Below are positions 12,686 to 23,257 of a stretch of DNA of 64,000 nt, piece by piece. This DNA comes from Ophioderma brevispina (Eukaryota > Echinodermata > Ophiuroidea > Amphilepidida > Ophiodermatidae). The translations under genes were made by a program, and so were the position numbers. Positions within the stretch are counted from its first letter, which is position 1. Each line of letters starts with the position of its first letter. Location: the NCBI GenBank assembly GCA_023653785.1, contig JAMKCH010084924.1, positions 1 to 64,000 of the forward strand, given 5' to 3'. The notes under the pieces were generated by a model, which saw only the letters and a program-made list of their open reading frames with translations, searched no databases and was not told the DNA's origin.

Positions 12686-12697
12686 GGGGGGGGGGGG
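12686..12697 (+). repeat. Poly-G run (12)
   Basis: Twelve consecutive G residues followed by CGG, one of many homopolymer G or C runs in this window. Confidence 0.9.
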
Positions 12698-12734
12698 CGG
12701 CAACAAAGCAACCAGGGTAAAACATGAGAAAATG

Positions 12735-12833
12735 TTCCTTCCCTTCCTTTTCGCTTCTCTTCTTTCTTCCCTCTTTCTTTTTCTCTTCTTCCCTCTTTCC
12801 TCTTTCCCTTACTTCTCTCTTTCCCTCTTTTTA
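12735..12833 (+). repeat. Polypyrimidine (CT-rich) tract
   Basis: Nearly uninterrupted C/T for about 100 bp, with CTTT, CCCT and TTCTCTT blocks. A second tract of TTTC repeats lies at 12925-12956. Mirror-repeat pyrimidine tracts can adopt triplex structure. The 60-65-codon frames reading through it on both strands are low-complexity artefacts. Confidence 0.9.
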
Positions 12834-13084
12834 CTATGCCTGTGAAACGGGGCATAGTATTCTGCTTATGCTGTGTAGTATGTCAGCGTGCGTAGCACAG
12901 CTGGACATATTGTGCTCATAGGCGTTCTTTCTTTCTTTCCTTCTTTCTTTCTTTCCAAACGCTCCTTAAAATGCTTTCTCCTAATCAAACGCTTGGGCCA
13001 ATTTCAACCAAACTATGGGTTCTGAGAACATGACCAAGCGTCTTATATGGTTGTACCAACAGATTTGTGACAAAGTTTGTGTTG

Positions 13085-14130
13085 CCGATTTATTTTAAAG
13101 GGCATCTTAAAAAACTATAAATTCCTTCTTCTGCCATAAATCAATTGCTATGGTCCAAATTTTCAGTCAAAAGAACCATTAAACCCAAGGCCTTATAGGG
13201 TGTACACAGATTAGGTGGAAGACAGGGAAGACGGTGTAGGCCGATTAAAGGGCAATCTTCATAAAATCTATCAAGTCCAATTTTCTGACTCAAATTAATT
13301 GCTATGTTAACCAAAGTTGGTCCTGAAGAACCACTGACCCAAGACACCCATAAGGGGGTAAACAACTTGGGGGTCCGGTCAAAGGTCATGTAGGCGTGAT
13401 TAAAGGGGCAGGCCCATCTTCATTCAATCTATATAATTGCTGCTTTGGTCTAAAATTAAATGCTATGATCACTTAAATTATGAACAACCCTATGATTCAA
13501 GGACCATATAGAGTGTACACAAGATGGGGTGAAAGACAATGTTGGCTTGATTAAAGGGATATTCTTTGAAAATCAGAAAAATTCCTTCAGTCTTCAAAAA
13601 TCTAGTGCTGTATCAACCAAGTTGTCAGATAAACATTACCACTGACACAAGTCCTATATGGAGTGTTACACAGATTATCAAAGTCAATATTACACTGATT
13701 AAAGGGGCATTCTGTGAAAAATCTGTAAATACATTCGTCTGCCTTTACTACTCAAAATAAACCCTTCGTTCAAATTAACAGGTTCACTAGGTGTGGCGTC
13801 ATTTTTTTTGTTTTATGGGTTCCTAGAAACACTTTGCTTGCTGTTATTTTCACATTTAGGCGTCTTCAGAGCTATACATTTTAGCATAGAGTTAGTTGTC
13901 TTCTCTTCTGGGTTATACTTCTTTCCGACATTATCGTCTTTTTTCGCCTCTTCTGCAAAAGCTGCAAATAGGTATGGTTGTTATCGATATTGACCAAAAT
14001 CGGGTCAGAAGAAACACTGGACCCAAGCTACATCAGGGAGGCTGTACATAGTTTGACCTTGACCTTCGTAGGGGTGTCAATAGAGGTCAAAAACTAAAAA
14101 ATCTTTGGAAGCCTACTTCTAAAGATAAGG
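13085..14130 (+). repeat. ~150-bp diverged tandem repeats
   Basis: The landmark GATTAAAGGG(G)CA recurs at about 13095, 13243, 13398, 13549 and 13696, a step of 147-155 bp. Other recurring blocks in the same order are a GCTATG...CCAA segment, GAACCACTGACCCAAG-like text and TATAGGGTGTACACAGAT-like text. A further partial unit appears at 13985-14130, so the array is interrupted by about 200 bp (roughly 13757-13980). Units are too diverged for a young satellite. Confidence 0.75.
13813..13980 (-). pseudogene. Unidentified charged open frame, possible exon remnant
   Basis: Reading the minus strand from about 13980, a frame of about 55 codons stays open to a TAA at 13815-13813. There is no ATG at its start. 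It is preceded by a pyrimidine-poor CTATTTGCAG that could act as a weak splice acceptor (AG at 13963-13962). The translation is rich in Lys, Glu and Asn (for example EEAKKDDNVGKKYNPEEK) and ends in SVSRNP, which is unlike the low-complexity frames nearby. It lies in the ~200-bp segment that interrupts the 150-bp tandem array, so it may be an inserted retrocopy fragment or exon. No family is recognised and chance is a real alternative. Confidence 0.25.
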
Positions 14131-14700
14131 TGCACTACTGCGAAAATATCTGCATGGCATAGTCTTTGGTCAGTGTATCCAGCTTGTACACAGAATTAAT
14201 ATCGGAATTCATTAACATTCAAACTGGCGGCATTATCTAATTAATATTTGCCAAAAAATGTGCTTATATCTCAAAAATCGATAACCACTTGGATAGGTGG
14301 GGTCTGTGCAAAAGTTGCGGATAATTACGAGACAAATCATGTGACAGAATATTGGCCCCAGGGGGGTCAACTGTATTGTAAGATTATGCAAATGAAGTAA
14401 TTAATATGCAAAACGCTATAACTCATCAACCAAAGTAGATATGTATGTCAAATGTGTTCACAAGAACCACTGGGAAAAGCTCTATTCTATGTGCACAACT
14501 ATGGGGTCAAAGTCAAAATGGGGGCAAATTCTAGGGTCAAATATAAAAGAAGCTTTTAGTGACCTACATAGCATGCCATCTTGTATGGCGTGCATCAATG
14601 AAAAGTGAAAAAAAGTTGTCCACAGACCCCGTCTAAGAGCCATCGTTAAGGTCAAAAGGTCAAATGACTTCATCATACGTAACGGGCATTAGTCCCTGGA
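14131..14700 (+). repeat. Half-site-rich dispersed repeat sequence
   Basis: Sequence of the same flavour as the tandem array (phrases such as AGAACCACTGG and GGGGTCAAA) but without clear periodicity. It carries paired nuclear-receptor-type half-sites, including a DR2-spaced AGGTCA pair at 14649-14662; a DR0-spaced pair lies just upstream at 14054-14065. These probably belong to an old repeat family rather than a true enhancer. Confidence 0.5.
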
Positions 14701-15060
14701 GTTGTCTAGTTCTTTAGCTTTTTCTCCTTCCTTCTCCCTTTTTTTCCCTTCCGATTTTTTGCTCCCCCGCCACCACTGTACGCCACTGGATAAGACCTAC
14801 ACTTTAAAACAGAGAGGAAAAAGATCTCAGAGTTCTCTCTGCTCGGGCGGGGGTGCCGTCCTCAGCCATTCACCTTTGAGCTGGAGGTGGGGGGGGGGTG
14901 GGGTCTAGGGGGGTTGCAGCATTGTAAGTAACACAATCTCAATACAAAAGGTTGAGTGAGTAATATGTTGTGACAACCTGACAGGACCCCCTTAACCAGA
15001 TTCTTAAGTGGTTGTCAAAGTCCTATAGGAGAGGGGGCAAGATGAAGATTGTACAGGGTC
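14701..15060. repeat. Pyrimidine- and G-rich low-complexity stretch
   Basis: A CT-rich tract (14713-14770) is followed by CCCGCCACCACTGTACGCCACTGG; the reverse complement is the CAGTGGCGTAC...GGGG signature also seen near 44510-44530 and 62978-63000. A G-rich run (TGGGGGGGGGGTGGGG) lies at 14888-14905. Confidence 0.6.
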
Positions 15061-15164
15061 AAATGTTTTAAATTGTGCCATCGTGTTGAAATGATTTATT
15101 GTACACTTTGTGCTAATGAAACACTACTTTTTTTACCTTCGATAACAAAACCAGAGCCTTCGGG

Positions 15165-15235
15165 TTTCTCCGCCCCTGGACCCCGCTGGGGCTTTTGCCC
15201 ATGGACCCCACTAGGCAGCCCCGGACCCCACCCGT
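15165..15235 (+). repeat. GGACCCC short repeats
   Basis: Four GGACCCC(A/G)C phrases occur within about 70 bp in a locally GC-rich patch. The overlapping 60-104-codon frames on both strands depend on this composition and are not considered genes. Bases 15240-15820 hold nothing recognised. Confidence 0.6.
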
Positions 15236-15824
15236 GGTATGCCTTTGCGGCAAAATACTCTGACTTAATACCCTCCATCTGGTACAGGAATCGGAAACTC
15301 TTGAGTTTTGCCCCTGCATATTACAAACTATACCGTTTCCGAATCCTTATGGTTCGACTATAACATGGTATACTTTTTCAACATAATTGCATCATTAAAA
15401 TTTGAATCCTGTGTAATCTTTGTCTTGGCCCCCTCACCTCAAGGACCATTTGCAGCACTTAAAAATCATTTTCAGGGGGTTCCTGTCATGCCTGTCCATA
15501 ATAATTTAATCACTCAAACCTTTTGTACTTGAGATGTGTTTCACTTCTGTTTTTTAAAGTCTTCATTTAATTATACAAAACCAAAATAAACAAAAATTAT
15601 CGTCGTCGACACACTTTGACAACTGATTTTAGAATATCAATCCACTACTACATTCTGTGTAATTTTTTTGAAATTTCATTGGCAGAAAATGTGATTTTTT
15701 CTGAAAAATCTAGTTTTCCACGTCTTTCTATGATAATGGCCATATAGAGGGCGCTATCACATACAAATCATGAGATTTGTAGGCCTATATGGCATGATTC
15801 CTGCAATAGATTTATCTGATTTTT

Positions 15825-15848
15825 AAAAAAAAAAAAAAAAAAAAAAAA
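15825..15848 (+). repeat. Poly-A tract (24)
   Basis: Twenty-four consecutive A residues preceded by TTTT. It could be the tail of a retrocopy, but no retrotransposon sequence or target duplication was recognised around it. Confidence 0.9.
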
Positions 15849-16079
15849 TTTTTTGCAGATCTGATAGCTTCTTGCATTCCTTACTTATCTCGTTGTGAAA
15901 AATTTGTGTCACCACTGCTTAAAAATGTTCTACTAAAAATAAAAGAGACAATTTGGTATGGGGGTCAAACCGCTGTGTGTACATTAAAATGTCTGCCTAG
16001 CTCCCGGTTTATTTTGTTATCAGTTTACCATTTTGCAGGTCGACCCGTCACACTGTATTGCTAGAGTTTCATGAGTTCA

Positions 16080-17560
16080 AATAAGTTCATTGGTATTGTT
16101 TAAAGAATTGAAGAGAATCAAACAGAGTGAACTGTTTGTATAAATGCTCCCATTCATTGCTGGTTGCCAGTTTGAGACCCTTCCTGCAATGGGGAAACCG
16201 TGCAAAGACAAATGGCACAAGTTTCCTATTACTGGTACTTACCAAGGCCCCACAACCAAAATGCATCTTGTCCACCACTATGGCATAAAGGATCTCCTTC
16301 TGCAATCATCTGGAATGGGCTGTCCCCATCCACTCATCAATTCTTTAAGAAACTGGCTGAAACATGATGGTGTTCCATAAGATACATTCTTCTCATGTGA
16401 AGACCTCCTCTTGGAATTGAGATTTTGTCTGGTGGATGATAATACCACTGTCCATTCCAAGGTATAGCCCTGCAAGTATGTGGATGGGTTTTGCCTTCCT
16501 TTCCTTTGGAAATTGCTTCTGCTTTACCACCTGACCAACATTACATATAAAATTGGTCATTGTCTCTCAAATCAAGTATGTTCAAAAACAAATCCCAGCA
16601 AATTTTGTAGAGCTCTTCGAACCTAAATTTCACCTTTCCAAAAGTTTTACAATGACAACTTTCTTCTGTACAGACAAATTTTTAAAACTTTGAAGTAAAA
16701 GAAACGTTACTATTTGACAATGCAGGAGCACAAACCACTACTATATAGGGATCTTTGGAATTCAAGTATTAACAAAGGGTAAAGCCTTAAATGTACCAAC
16801 CATCACTTTTGAACAAATCTGCAGGATCTCATCTAATGGTAACCTTCCTTTGTAAGTGAACAGGTGTGTTTGACTTTAAACATGCAAGTATTTCCGCCAA
16901 TCTTGTTGTCTACCATGATTTTCCTTTCCTCACATTTAAAGATACGTTACAATGCCGTGCAAATCCTGACACAATGGAATTGGATCAAAATCACTTCACA
17001 GATCAATTTGCAGACAGGTAAAATACAAATGTCTTTCTGTGTGTTTTATTTGTAGTGAGAAACCAGTGTTGCTGATAAAAATAACCAAGATACTACCCAA
17101 TTAACATGCTTATTAGAACCACTAAAGTTATTCCTAATTGACAGTTTTTGCCAAAACAATTTTTAAGGAAAAGCACAAAAATCAGCCCAAAGTTTTATTT
17201 ACCCTTGATTCCTTCTATCCATGGCACTGGCTGAAATCCTCCCCAGTTTTTACCTTTGTTGATCTTATTCTGTGATGCTGTGGGGTGTAAAATACTCTGC
17301 CAAAACTAACTCTGCATTCAGAGCACTTTTTGATATACAAAAGTAGCTTATAAACTTTAGCATTGCACGATTGGGCTTGTAAAGGGCTGTGTTCTTTGGC
17401 AAACTTCATACGACAGTGTACAAATTCAAGTTTACTTTCAGTAGTCAAGCAAATGTCTGGGTTTTCCTGTGAAATTTTCACCATCTTTGTGGGAAGAATT
17501 TAGGTAAAGTTTTCTGCAGTGGGAGTATGGACTTCAAATGGAATAGCCCTCGGTAACCAC
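16080..17560 (-). pseudogene. Decayed minus-strand coding-like region, family unknown
   Basis: Successive minus-strand frames suggest old coding sequence broken by stops and frameshifts. One reads, near 16510-16370, ...RAIPWNGQWYYHPPDKISI followed by a Met/Arg/His-rich stretch. Another, near 17560-17480, contains WLPRAIPFEVHTPTAENF before a stop and then the 89-codon frame 17484-17215. The nucleotide phrase behind the second (GTGGGAGTATGG at 17521-17532) recurs near 18780-18791, so the source is repeated. I do not recognise a transposase, reverse transcriptase or host domain. It could be a mobile-element ORF, a decayed multi-exon gene, or partly chance. Confidence 0.25.
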
Positions 17561-17577
17561 ACAATTTCATCACGTGA

Positions 17578-18006
17578 GTGCACACCAACACTTTTATAAT
17601 ACCAGGACCATATACAAGTTGTTATAATAAGTCTTCTATGTTTGCCGCCGTGCACCGCTACTCCATTGCGATACACAAACCAAAGGAATCCTCAACCACC
17701 AATAAAGCGGGCCCCCCCAAAACAAAAAAAAAAAAACCGAAAAAACCCCCCCGTGGGGCTAATTACGACGTCACACCATGCATAATGCTGTCGTGCGATC
17801 TAGTCCAACCATTTACTGCCGGGGTTGTGCATGTCAATAGGGAAACCCGGAAAGAGGACACAAGACGCTGTGACACAAGTTTTCCGATAGCTCTGTGCAG
17901 TGAACGAGCAGTAAGGAATATCGGAACTAGCAAAACGGTACATAATGAAACATGTGCTTTCTTGCAATGTTTTGAAGGTGTGTTTTTTGCCTTGGTTGCA
18001 TATTAA
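17578..18006 (+). other. 142-codon open frame, unrecognised
   Basis: ATG to TAA frame of 142 codons with a lysine/proline-rich middle coded by an A-run and C-run (17705-17755). That homopolymer origin weakens the case for a real protein. The second half is mixed in composition and includes Cys residues but no motif I recognise. A CACGTG E-box lies just upstream (17571-17576) and an ACGTCAC element at 17768. Two minus-strand frames overlap. Probably not a gene. Confidence 0.15.
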
Positions 18007-18287
18007 GACCGTCAAAGGCACTCAAGACTATGTCAGAACTAACCACGACATTTTCGCTAATATGTATTGATCTATTTTGCAACAAACACACAAATTGTAC
18101 AAGTGTTACGAAACTATTATGAGCAAAATGAGAATGAAATGTAATTGGAGAATTTGCCAGGACCAAGTCTTTCTGTGCTTTGGGTATAGCGCTAAATGAC
18201 CCAACCAGTTAATTATTTTAAGCCAATGTTTGGACGCTTTTCAATATGATCTCATGATGTTGTAAAGAAGTTTGTTTGTGGTGCATC

Positions 18288-18532
18288 AGGTTGTGAATGC
18301 AATAAGGTTGTTAGTGCAATAGCTGCCATATGATATATCTGTGTGCGCCATGTATTACAATGAATTAATTTATCTTCTTTCTTGAGTCAGTGGCCTCTTG
18401 AATGGTTCTTCAGTGACATAGTCACTTGAAGAATCATTTCAATAGTCCACTGACCAACGACTTGGCATATATTTTTAATGGTAATTTCTGACAGCTATTG
18501 CACTTACAACCTCTTTGCACTCACATAACAAT
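18288..18532. mobile_element. Imperfect palindromic (foldback) element
   Basis: Outer arms of ~38 bp (about 18290-18328 and 18492-18530) share GTTGT(T/A)AGTGCAATAGCTG and its complement. Inner arms (18386-18417 and 18421-18454) share GTCAGTGG...TTGAA.G.TTCTTCA. The centre is GTGACATAGTCAC. The asymmetric spacer between outer and inner arms indicates later insertions or decay. The structure suggests a short foldback or MITE; no target duplication was resolved. Confidence 0.75.
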
Positions 18533-19920
18533 TTCAAATCCGCTGTGAAGGGAGTAGCGAGTCATATGAAACAGTCTACTGGATATCCCTTTGGCAAGAG
18601 TCCATATGTACCCCTCTTGAAGTTCAACTGTAACAAATTCCTTTTTTATTTTTTGGCCTTAGAAATAATTTGTTTCCTGTACAATTTTAAAGAGATGGTA
18701 CATATGGAACGCTTCCTTCATTGAAATCTGCACCCACCCCGGTTTTAAATGTTATGTAAGGTATAACGTTTTTCCATGGTGGGAGTATGGTTTGCAAAAT
18801 GGAAGAGCTTATCATAAGTAACCTACTTGCATGAATTGACAATTTGGCGCAGTTTCAGATTTCAGATTGTCAGATTTATTGTGGGGAAAGTAAAATAAGC
18901 AGTTAACAAATACCGCTAAGGCATGACATAGTTCCATACATAATTGTGATGCCATTGGGTTTTGCCTTCTTCTTATTGGGCCCTGAAATCAAGTGTTTGG
19001 CACGTTGGTTTCACTTGATAATATCTGAAAGATAATTTTGGCAATATTTGCTGAATGTTTTGATCCTATTAAGCTCTAAACAATAATACTAATACATTCG
19101 ACAAGAAAGATTTGCGATTTACCCTTAGAGACCTCATTATCAATACCTCTATAGCTTAAATACAAAGCAAAATCAATCAAATGACAACGTAACACTAAAT
19201 CCAAATTCCAATAGGATAAAAAACGTTTATAATTTAAGTTTGGCAATAAAATTAGTCCACTGATATTTCAACTAATTTCGACACTGCTTGAAAAGATTAA
19301 ATTTTCCAAATCCAATCCGGAGGAGTGTGATCTTATAGTCCTTCCACAAATTACGTGCCAACTTGGTAGTTATTTTAAAATACTGTATGTATACCGTGTT
19401 ATAATCTTATCTAACTAGCTAACAAGGTTTGTGTTTTTTAAAAATCTGCCCCTATGGAAGATATGCTCCTCATATCGGGAAGAACCTATGGAATAAAGGG
19501 AAATATCAGCGGGGTAACCGGGGGGGGGGGGTTACGTTTTTAAAAGTGAATTGGAAGAGACTGAACTCACTGTTTGTTTCAAATTATCCACTCCCATAAC
19601 ATGACTAAACTTCTCAGTATATGCTGTAAAAAGCACAAAAACTACAGACCGTCTTTTGGACTGCTGTGTGTCGCCTTCTGTCATGGTTTCAATGTAACTA
19701 TTTTGTTGATGCATTTTATGCTATCACTTAAAATGTACACACAATAATAATATCATCCAATGTGTAATAATATTTTTAGAAGCCTTGGGAAAAAAAATGC
19801 CCATGAGCTTGGTTTTCAACAAGTGTTGGGCATTAAACATTAAGCATGTCATGTCAGATTTTGATAGGGGAAAGAGTACAAAATCAAGTCTTCTATTTTC
19901 CAGGACTAATCCCAATTCTG
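18533..19920. other. Unassigned, no gene seen
   Basis: Contains a GTGGGAGTATGG phrase (18780) related to 17521, a poly-G run (19520-19530) and short frames only (18515-18724 plus, 19532-19714 and 19724-19990 minus). No structure beyond these. Confidence 0.35.
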
Positions 19921-20219
19921 TACACTGTAAAAAACTGTAAACAGTGTTAAAAGTGTGCAAGGTGGTGTTCAGGTGTTTAATGTTGAGCATTAAACACTTT
20001 GTCTTATAAATTTAAACACATGTATTTAGAAATTAAACAGTTGGTGTTTAAATTAAACAGTTGGTGTTTAGATATTTGAACGTTTTCGAGATTAAACGTA
20101 GAAGTATTTAATCTCTAAACATGTCAAATATCTAAACATCACATGTTTAATTTTCTAAACACAAAGTGTTTAATTGCTAAACATTAAACACCTAAACACC
20201 ACCTTGCCTTCACTTTCTA
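19921..20219. mobile_element. Foldback element rich in TTTAAACAC phrases (element 1)
   Basis: Left arm from GTGCAAGGTGGTGTTCAGG pairs with the right arm ending CCTAAACACCACCTTGCC, giving arms of roughly 120 bp around a centre near 20090-20105. Arms consist of repeated GTGTTTA/TAAACAC phrases. A TACACTGTAAAAA block lies at both outer edges in the same orientation, so element 1 looks inserted beside, or duplicated with, the end of element 2. No ORF. Confidence 0.8.
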
Positions 20220-20833
20220 CACTGTAAAAATTAAGTGTTTAGGTTTTGTAACACTTATTAAACACCTAGACGCGTTTAACGAAACAACAAAATAAAAAAT
20301 ACCAACTTTTTGGTCAAAAGGTGGATATTTTCGTAGACCACTGCTCCTATAAATCGCTAAAAAGCATTGAAATTCAGCATCGTTTTTCCCATTTTAAATC
20401 AGAGCAATGGACATTTTTAACATAAACGCCTTAACGCTTTTAAAACACTATACATTTGCCAGCTGTTTAGGAAGAATAAACACCAAGGTGTTTAGAAGTT
20501 AAACACCATAACACCAAAGGCATTTAGAAGCTTAACACTATAGTGTTCAAAATAAACAAAACACAAAACGTGTTTATTTTAGTATCTAACCACTTAGGAT
20601 AATGCTTGTTTTAAACGCTTAAGCGTTCACTAGAAATTCACATTGCTCTGATTAAAAATGGGAACAACGATGCTGATTTCAATGCTTTTTAGTGATTGAT
20701 AGGAGCAGTGGTCCAAGTAAAAATAGCCCACTTTTTGACCAAAAGTTGGTATTTTTTTATTTTGTTGTTTCGTTAAACGCCTAGGTGTTAAATAAGTGTT
20801 ACAAAACTTCTAAACACTTAATTTTACAGTGTA
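20218..20833. mobile_element. Long foldback MITE with TA-CACTGTAAAA ends (element 2)
   Basis: Terminal inverted repeats begin TACACTGTAAAAATTAAG and end CTTAATTTTACAGTGTA. Arms of about 200 bp remain highly similar; paired landmarks include GTTTTGTAACACTTATT, AACGAAACAACAAAATAAA, GACCACTGCTCCTAT and TTTTAATCAGAGCAATG-type text. The loop (~20420-20640) has further TAAACACC palindromes. Flanking TA on both sides fits TA-target insertion, as in Tc1/mariner-type MITEs; the superfamily is an inference. Confidence 0.9.
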
Positions 20834-21090
20834 AAACACTGTTTTTAACATATCGCGGGATGTAAATCATACAATTTTGCTGGAATAACTAACATACAGA
20901 TACAGAAACAAAAGGTGAGAAACTCCGCTGTTGGTGATCGGTGTTATCGCCGGAAAAGACATGCATGTAAATCTGCTGTTTAAAAAAGTGCATTAAAATA
21001 TTGAGTTTTAAACATACGAACCTAACAACTAGTTGTGTAGAAAACAACAATTAAAAGAGAAATCAGAAAATAATCAGTGACGAAAAAAGA
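20834..21090. other. Unassigned
   Basis: AT-rich sequence between the foldback element and the tandem duplication, with no recognised feature. Confidence 0.35.
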
Positions 21091-23080
21091 AAGAGCAGGG
21101 TGTTCCAACCCATTTTGACCAAGATTATTGTTGGTAAGGTTCATATGTTAAACAACCCCATATTTTTACACAAATTACAACTTACAGTGGCAGGAAAAAT
21201 AATTTTAGGAAATGCTGTTTTAATTAACATTTGCAGATATATTAGAAAAAAATAAAGCAAAACATACTTTCTTGATTAAAGCCACAATCGGTTATTCCAA
21301 ATTTTATATTTGATACGCTTGAGTGGAGTGACCTCCATTCAATGCATTTGGCTGTCATAATTTATGTCAATAATTTATCTGATTTAATCACTTCGTCATT
21401 TCTAGCATTTGCATCAAAGCTTCTTCACACCTCAAGGTCACCTTCATCCATTATGCAATTGTCTAGATAACTCAATTAAATTTAGTGGAAATCCTTTATT
21501 GATTCATTCCCGAAGCTTTCATTGCACATACTCTGTTGTAAGTTAAAATTGTTTTTAAAAAAATACTAAACAAGAGCACCATGGTGCATTAGGTCAGTAA
21601 CCTTTTTAGCATTTTAATAAGGACCTCATCTGATCCTAAATGACGTTGAACATTTTGTCCGAGGACCCGTATGACTGGGTAACTGTGTACGAATCATTCT
21701 AATATTTTATTGAATGTCCCTGTATTCTGTGGTACAAAGGGTTGACCATTTTCAAGAAGCTCAAAAGACAATAGGTGACCTTTACCCTCATCACTTAACA
21801 CCCCTTTCCTCATATACCTATTCTGTAAGGATCATTCTGAGCAACTTTGGTGAATCTTATCTGGTTTTTGTTGGATAAGCAGCTTTAAGCATTTCAACAA
21901 TACCTCAAATGACCTAGAGATACCTTTGACCTCTCATCCTCCACAACCCATACAAACATTGTGAGCAACTTTGGTGAATCCCAGTTCTTTTGACAAAGAA
22001 CATAACTTGCTGACATGTTATGTTTATGCAAGAAAAAAACAAGGATTCTAGACTCCACATCGCAAAATACCTATAGACAACAACAATCCCTTAGAGGGAA
22101 AATTTGTAATAAGGATTATTAATGTGATAACCTTTACCCTCCTAGGTTTCTACGGGCCAATTTGATTGTTATTCCATTCATACATACAATATGAACATAA
22201 ACCATCACAGATTTACAATAAAAGCCTAAGGCGCATTTGTTAAACATATACGGCCCCGTATTCTCAACGATGTTTAAAATACGGTGGTTAGGGCCTAACT
22301 TGGTTAGCTACACGCACTGTTTAAAAAACTGCAGGTTTAATATGTTTAACAAGAACAAGTCGTTTAGCTAACCACTGTATTTCAAAGCCTACCTATCATC
22401 CACCAACGTTACTTATCTTCGCCTATAACAATTACTGTGTGCTTGAACCATATTTAGATTGCCAGCATGCCTTCCGTAGTTGAAATGCACCATGAAGCCC
22501 ACGGGTAAATTTCAAAAATGTTCGCGTTATCAAGTGAGCTTGGAATTTGTGTTGAATGATGTGACTAAAGCCGCGCGGGGCCAATTTTAAAACTTGATTT
22601 ATGTCGTTGTGCCGCCCTTGCTATCATCAATACTATAACAGATACACGAGCATGAAAATAGAAGCAAAGAAAAATGTGACGAGAAGAAATGAACTTAGGA
22701 CTCGGAAAAGAAAGATGAGAATAAAGATTCACTGGTCTAACCACGAATATCCCATAGAGCTGAAAATATCAGGCCAATTTGATTAAACATGAGTTAAAAA
22801 GTTAAACAGGCTTAAACTACCCCCGGCCCAATTCTAAGTTAACAACGTTTTAGGCATTTTTAACGATGTTCGGCTAAAATTTAAAAAACAAGCGTTTAAA
22901 ATTAACATACTTTGAGAATTGCTTTTATTTTAGCGTGCGGTTAAATTGCGATTTAACCAGTGAGTAGCGTTAAACATCGTTTGAGATCGGCCATAAGGTC
23001 TATTGATTGTTACTCTCTCGGAGGTTATATCATGTTATATCAGGTAATTAGCCTATCAACCTTCATGTTTCCCCCCTCTC
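21091..23080 (+). repeat. Tandem duplication, copy 1 (~2.0 kb)
   Basis: Aligns head-to-tail with 23258-25070 from TGTTCCAACC to ACCTTCATGTT. Differences between copies are dominated by one- to few-base indels scattered evenly rather than substitutions. It holds nuclear-receptor-type TGACCT half-sites and a TIR element at 22252-22992. The spacer 23081-23257 is not shared. Confidence 0.9.
22252..22992. mobile_element. TIR element GGCCCGTATTCTCA, copy in duplication 1
   Basis: The ends GGCCCCGTATTCTCAACGAT and ATCGTTTGAGATCGGCC are inverted repeats that continue inward with TTTAAC- and GGTTA-rich text, typical of a non-autonomous DNA transposon of about 740 bp. A 61-codon basic frame (22601-22786) rich in Arg/Lys lies inside. 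It is disrupted in the other copy, so a protein is doubtful. Confidence 0.8.
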
Positions 23081-23257
23081 CCACGGGCAATGTTGAATCC
23101 TGAAATTTTGTTCGTGCCAACCCTACAAGAAACCCAACGATTAATTTGGTGGGGGATAGGAGAGGGGTGCATTGATAGAGAATCTCCAAGCCTTCCACGC
23201 AAGTTGGCATGATTTCCTATATGCTCCTCTTTAAGAGAATACGCAAATACTCAGTGC

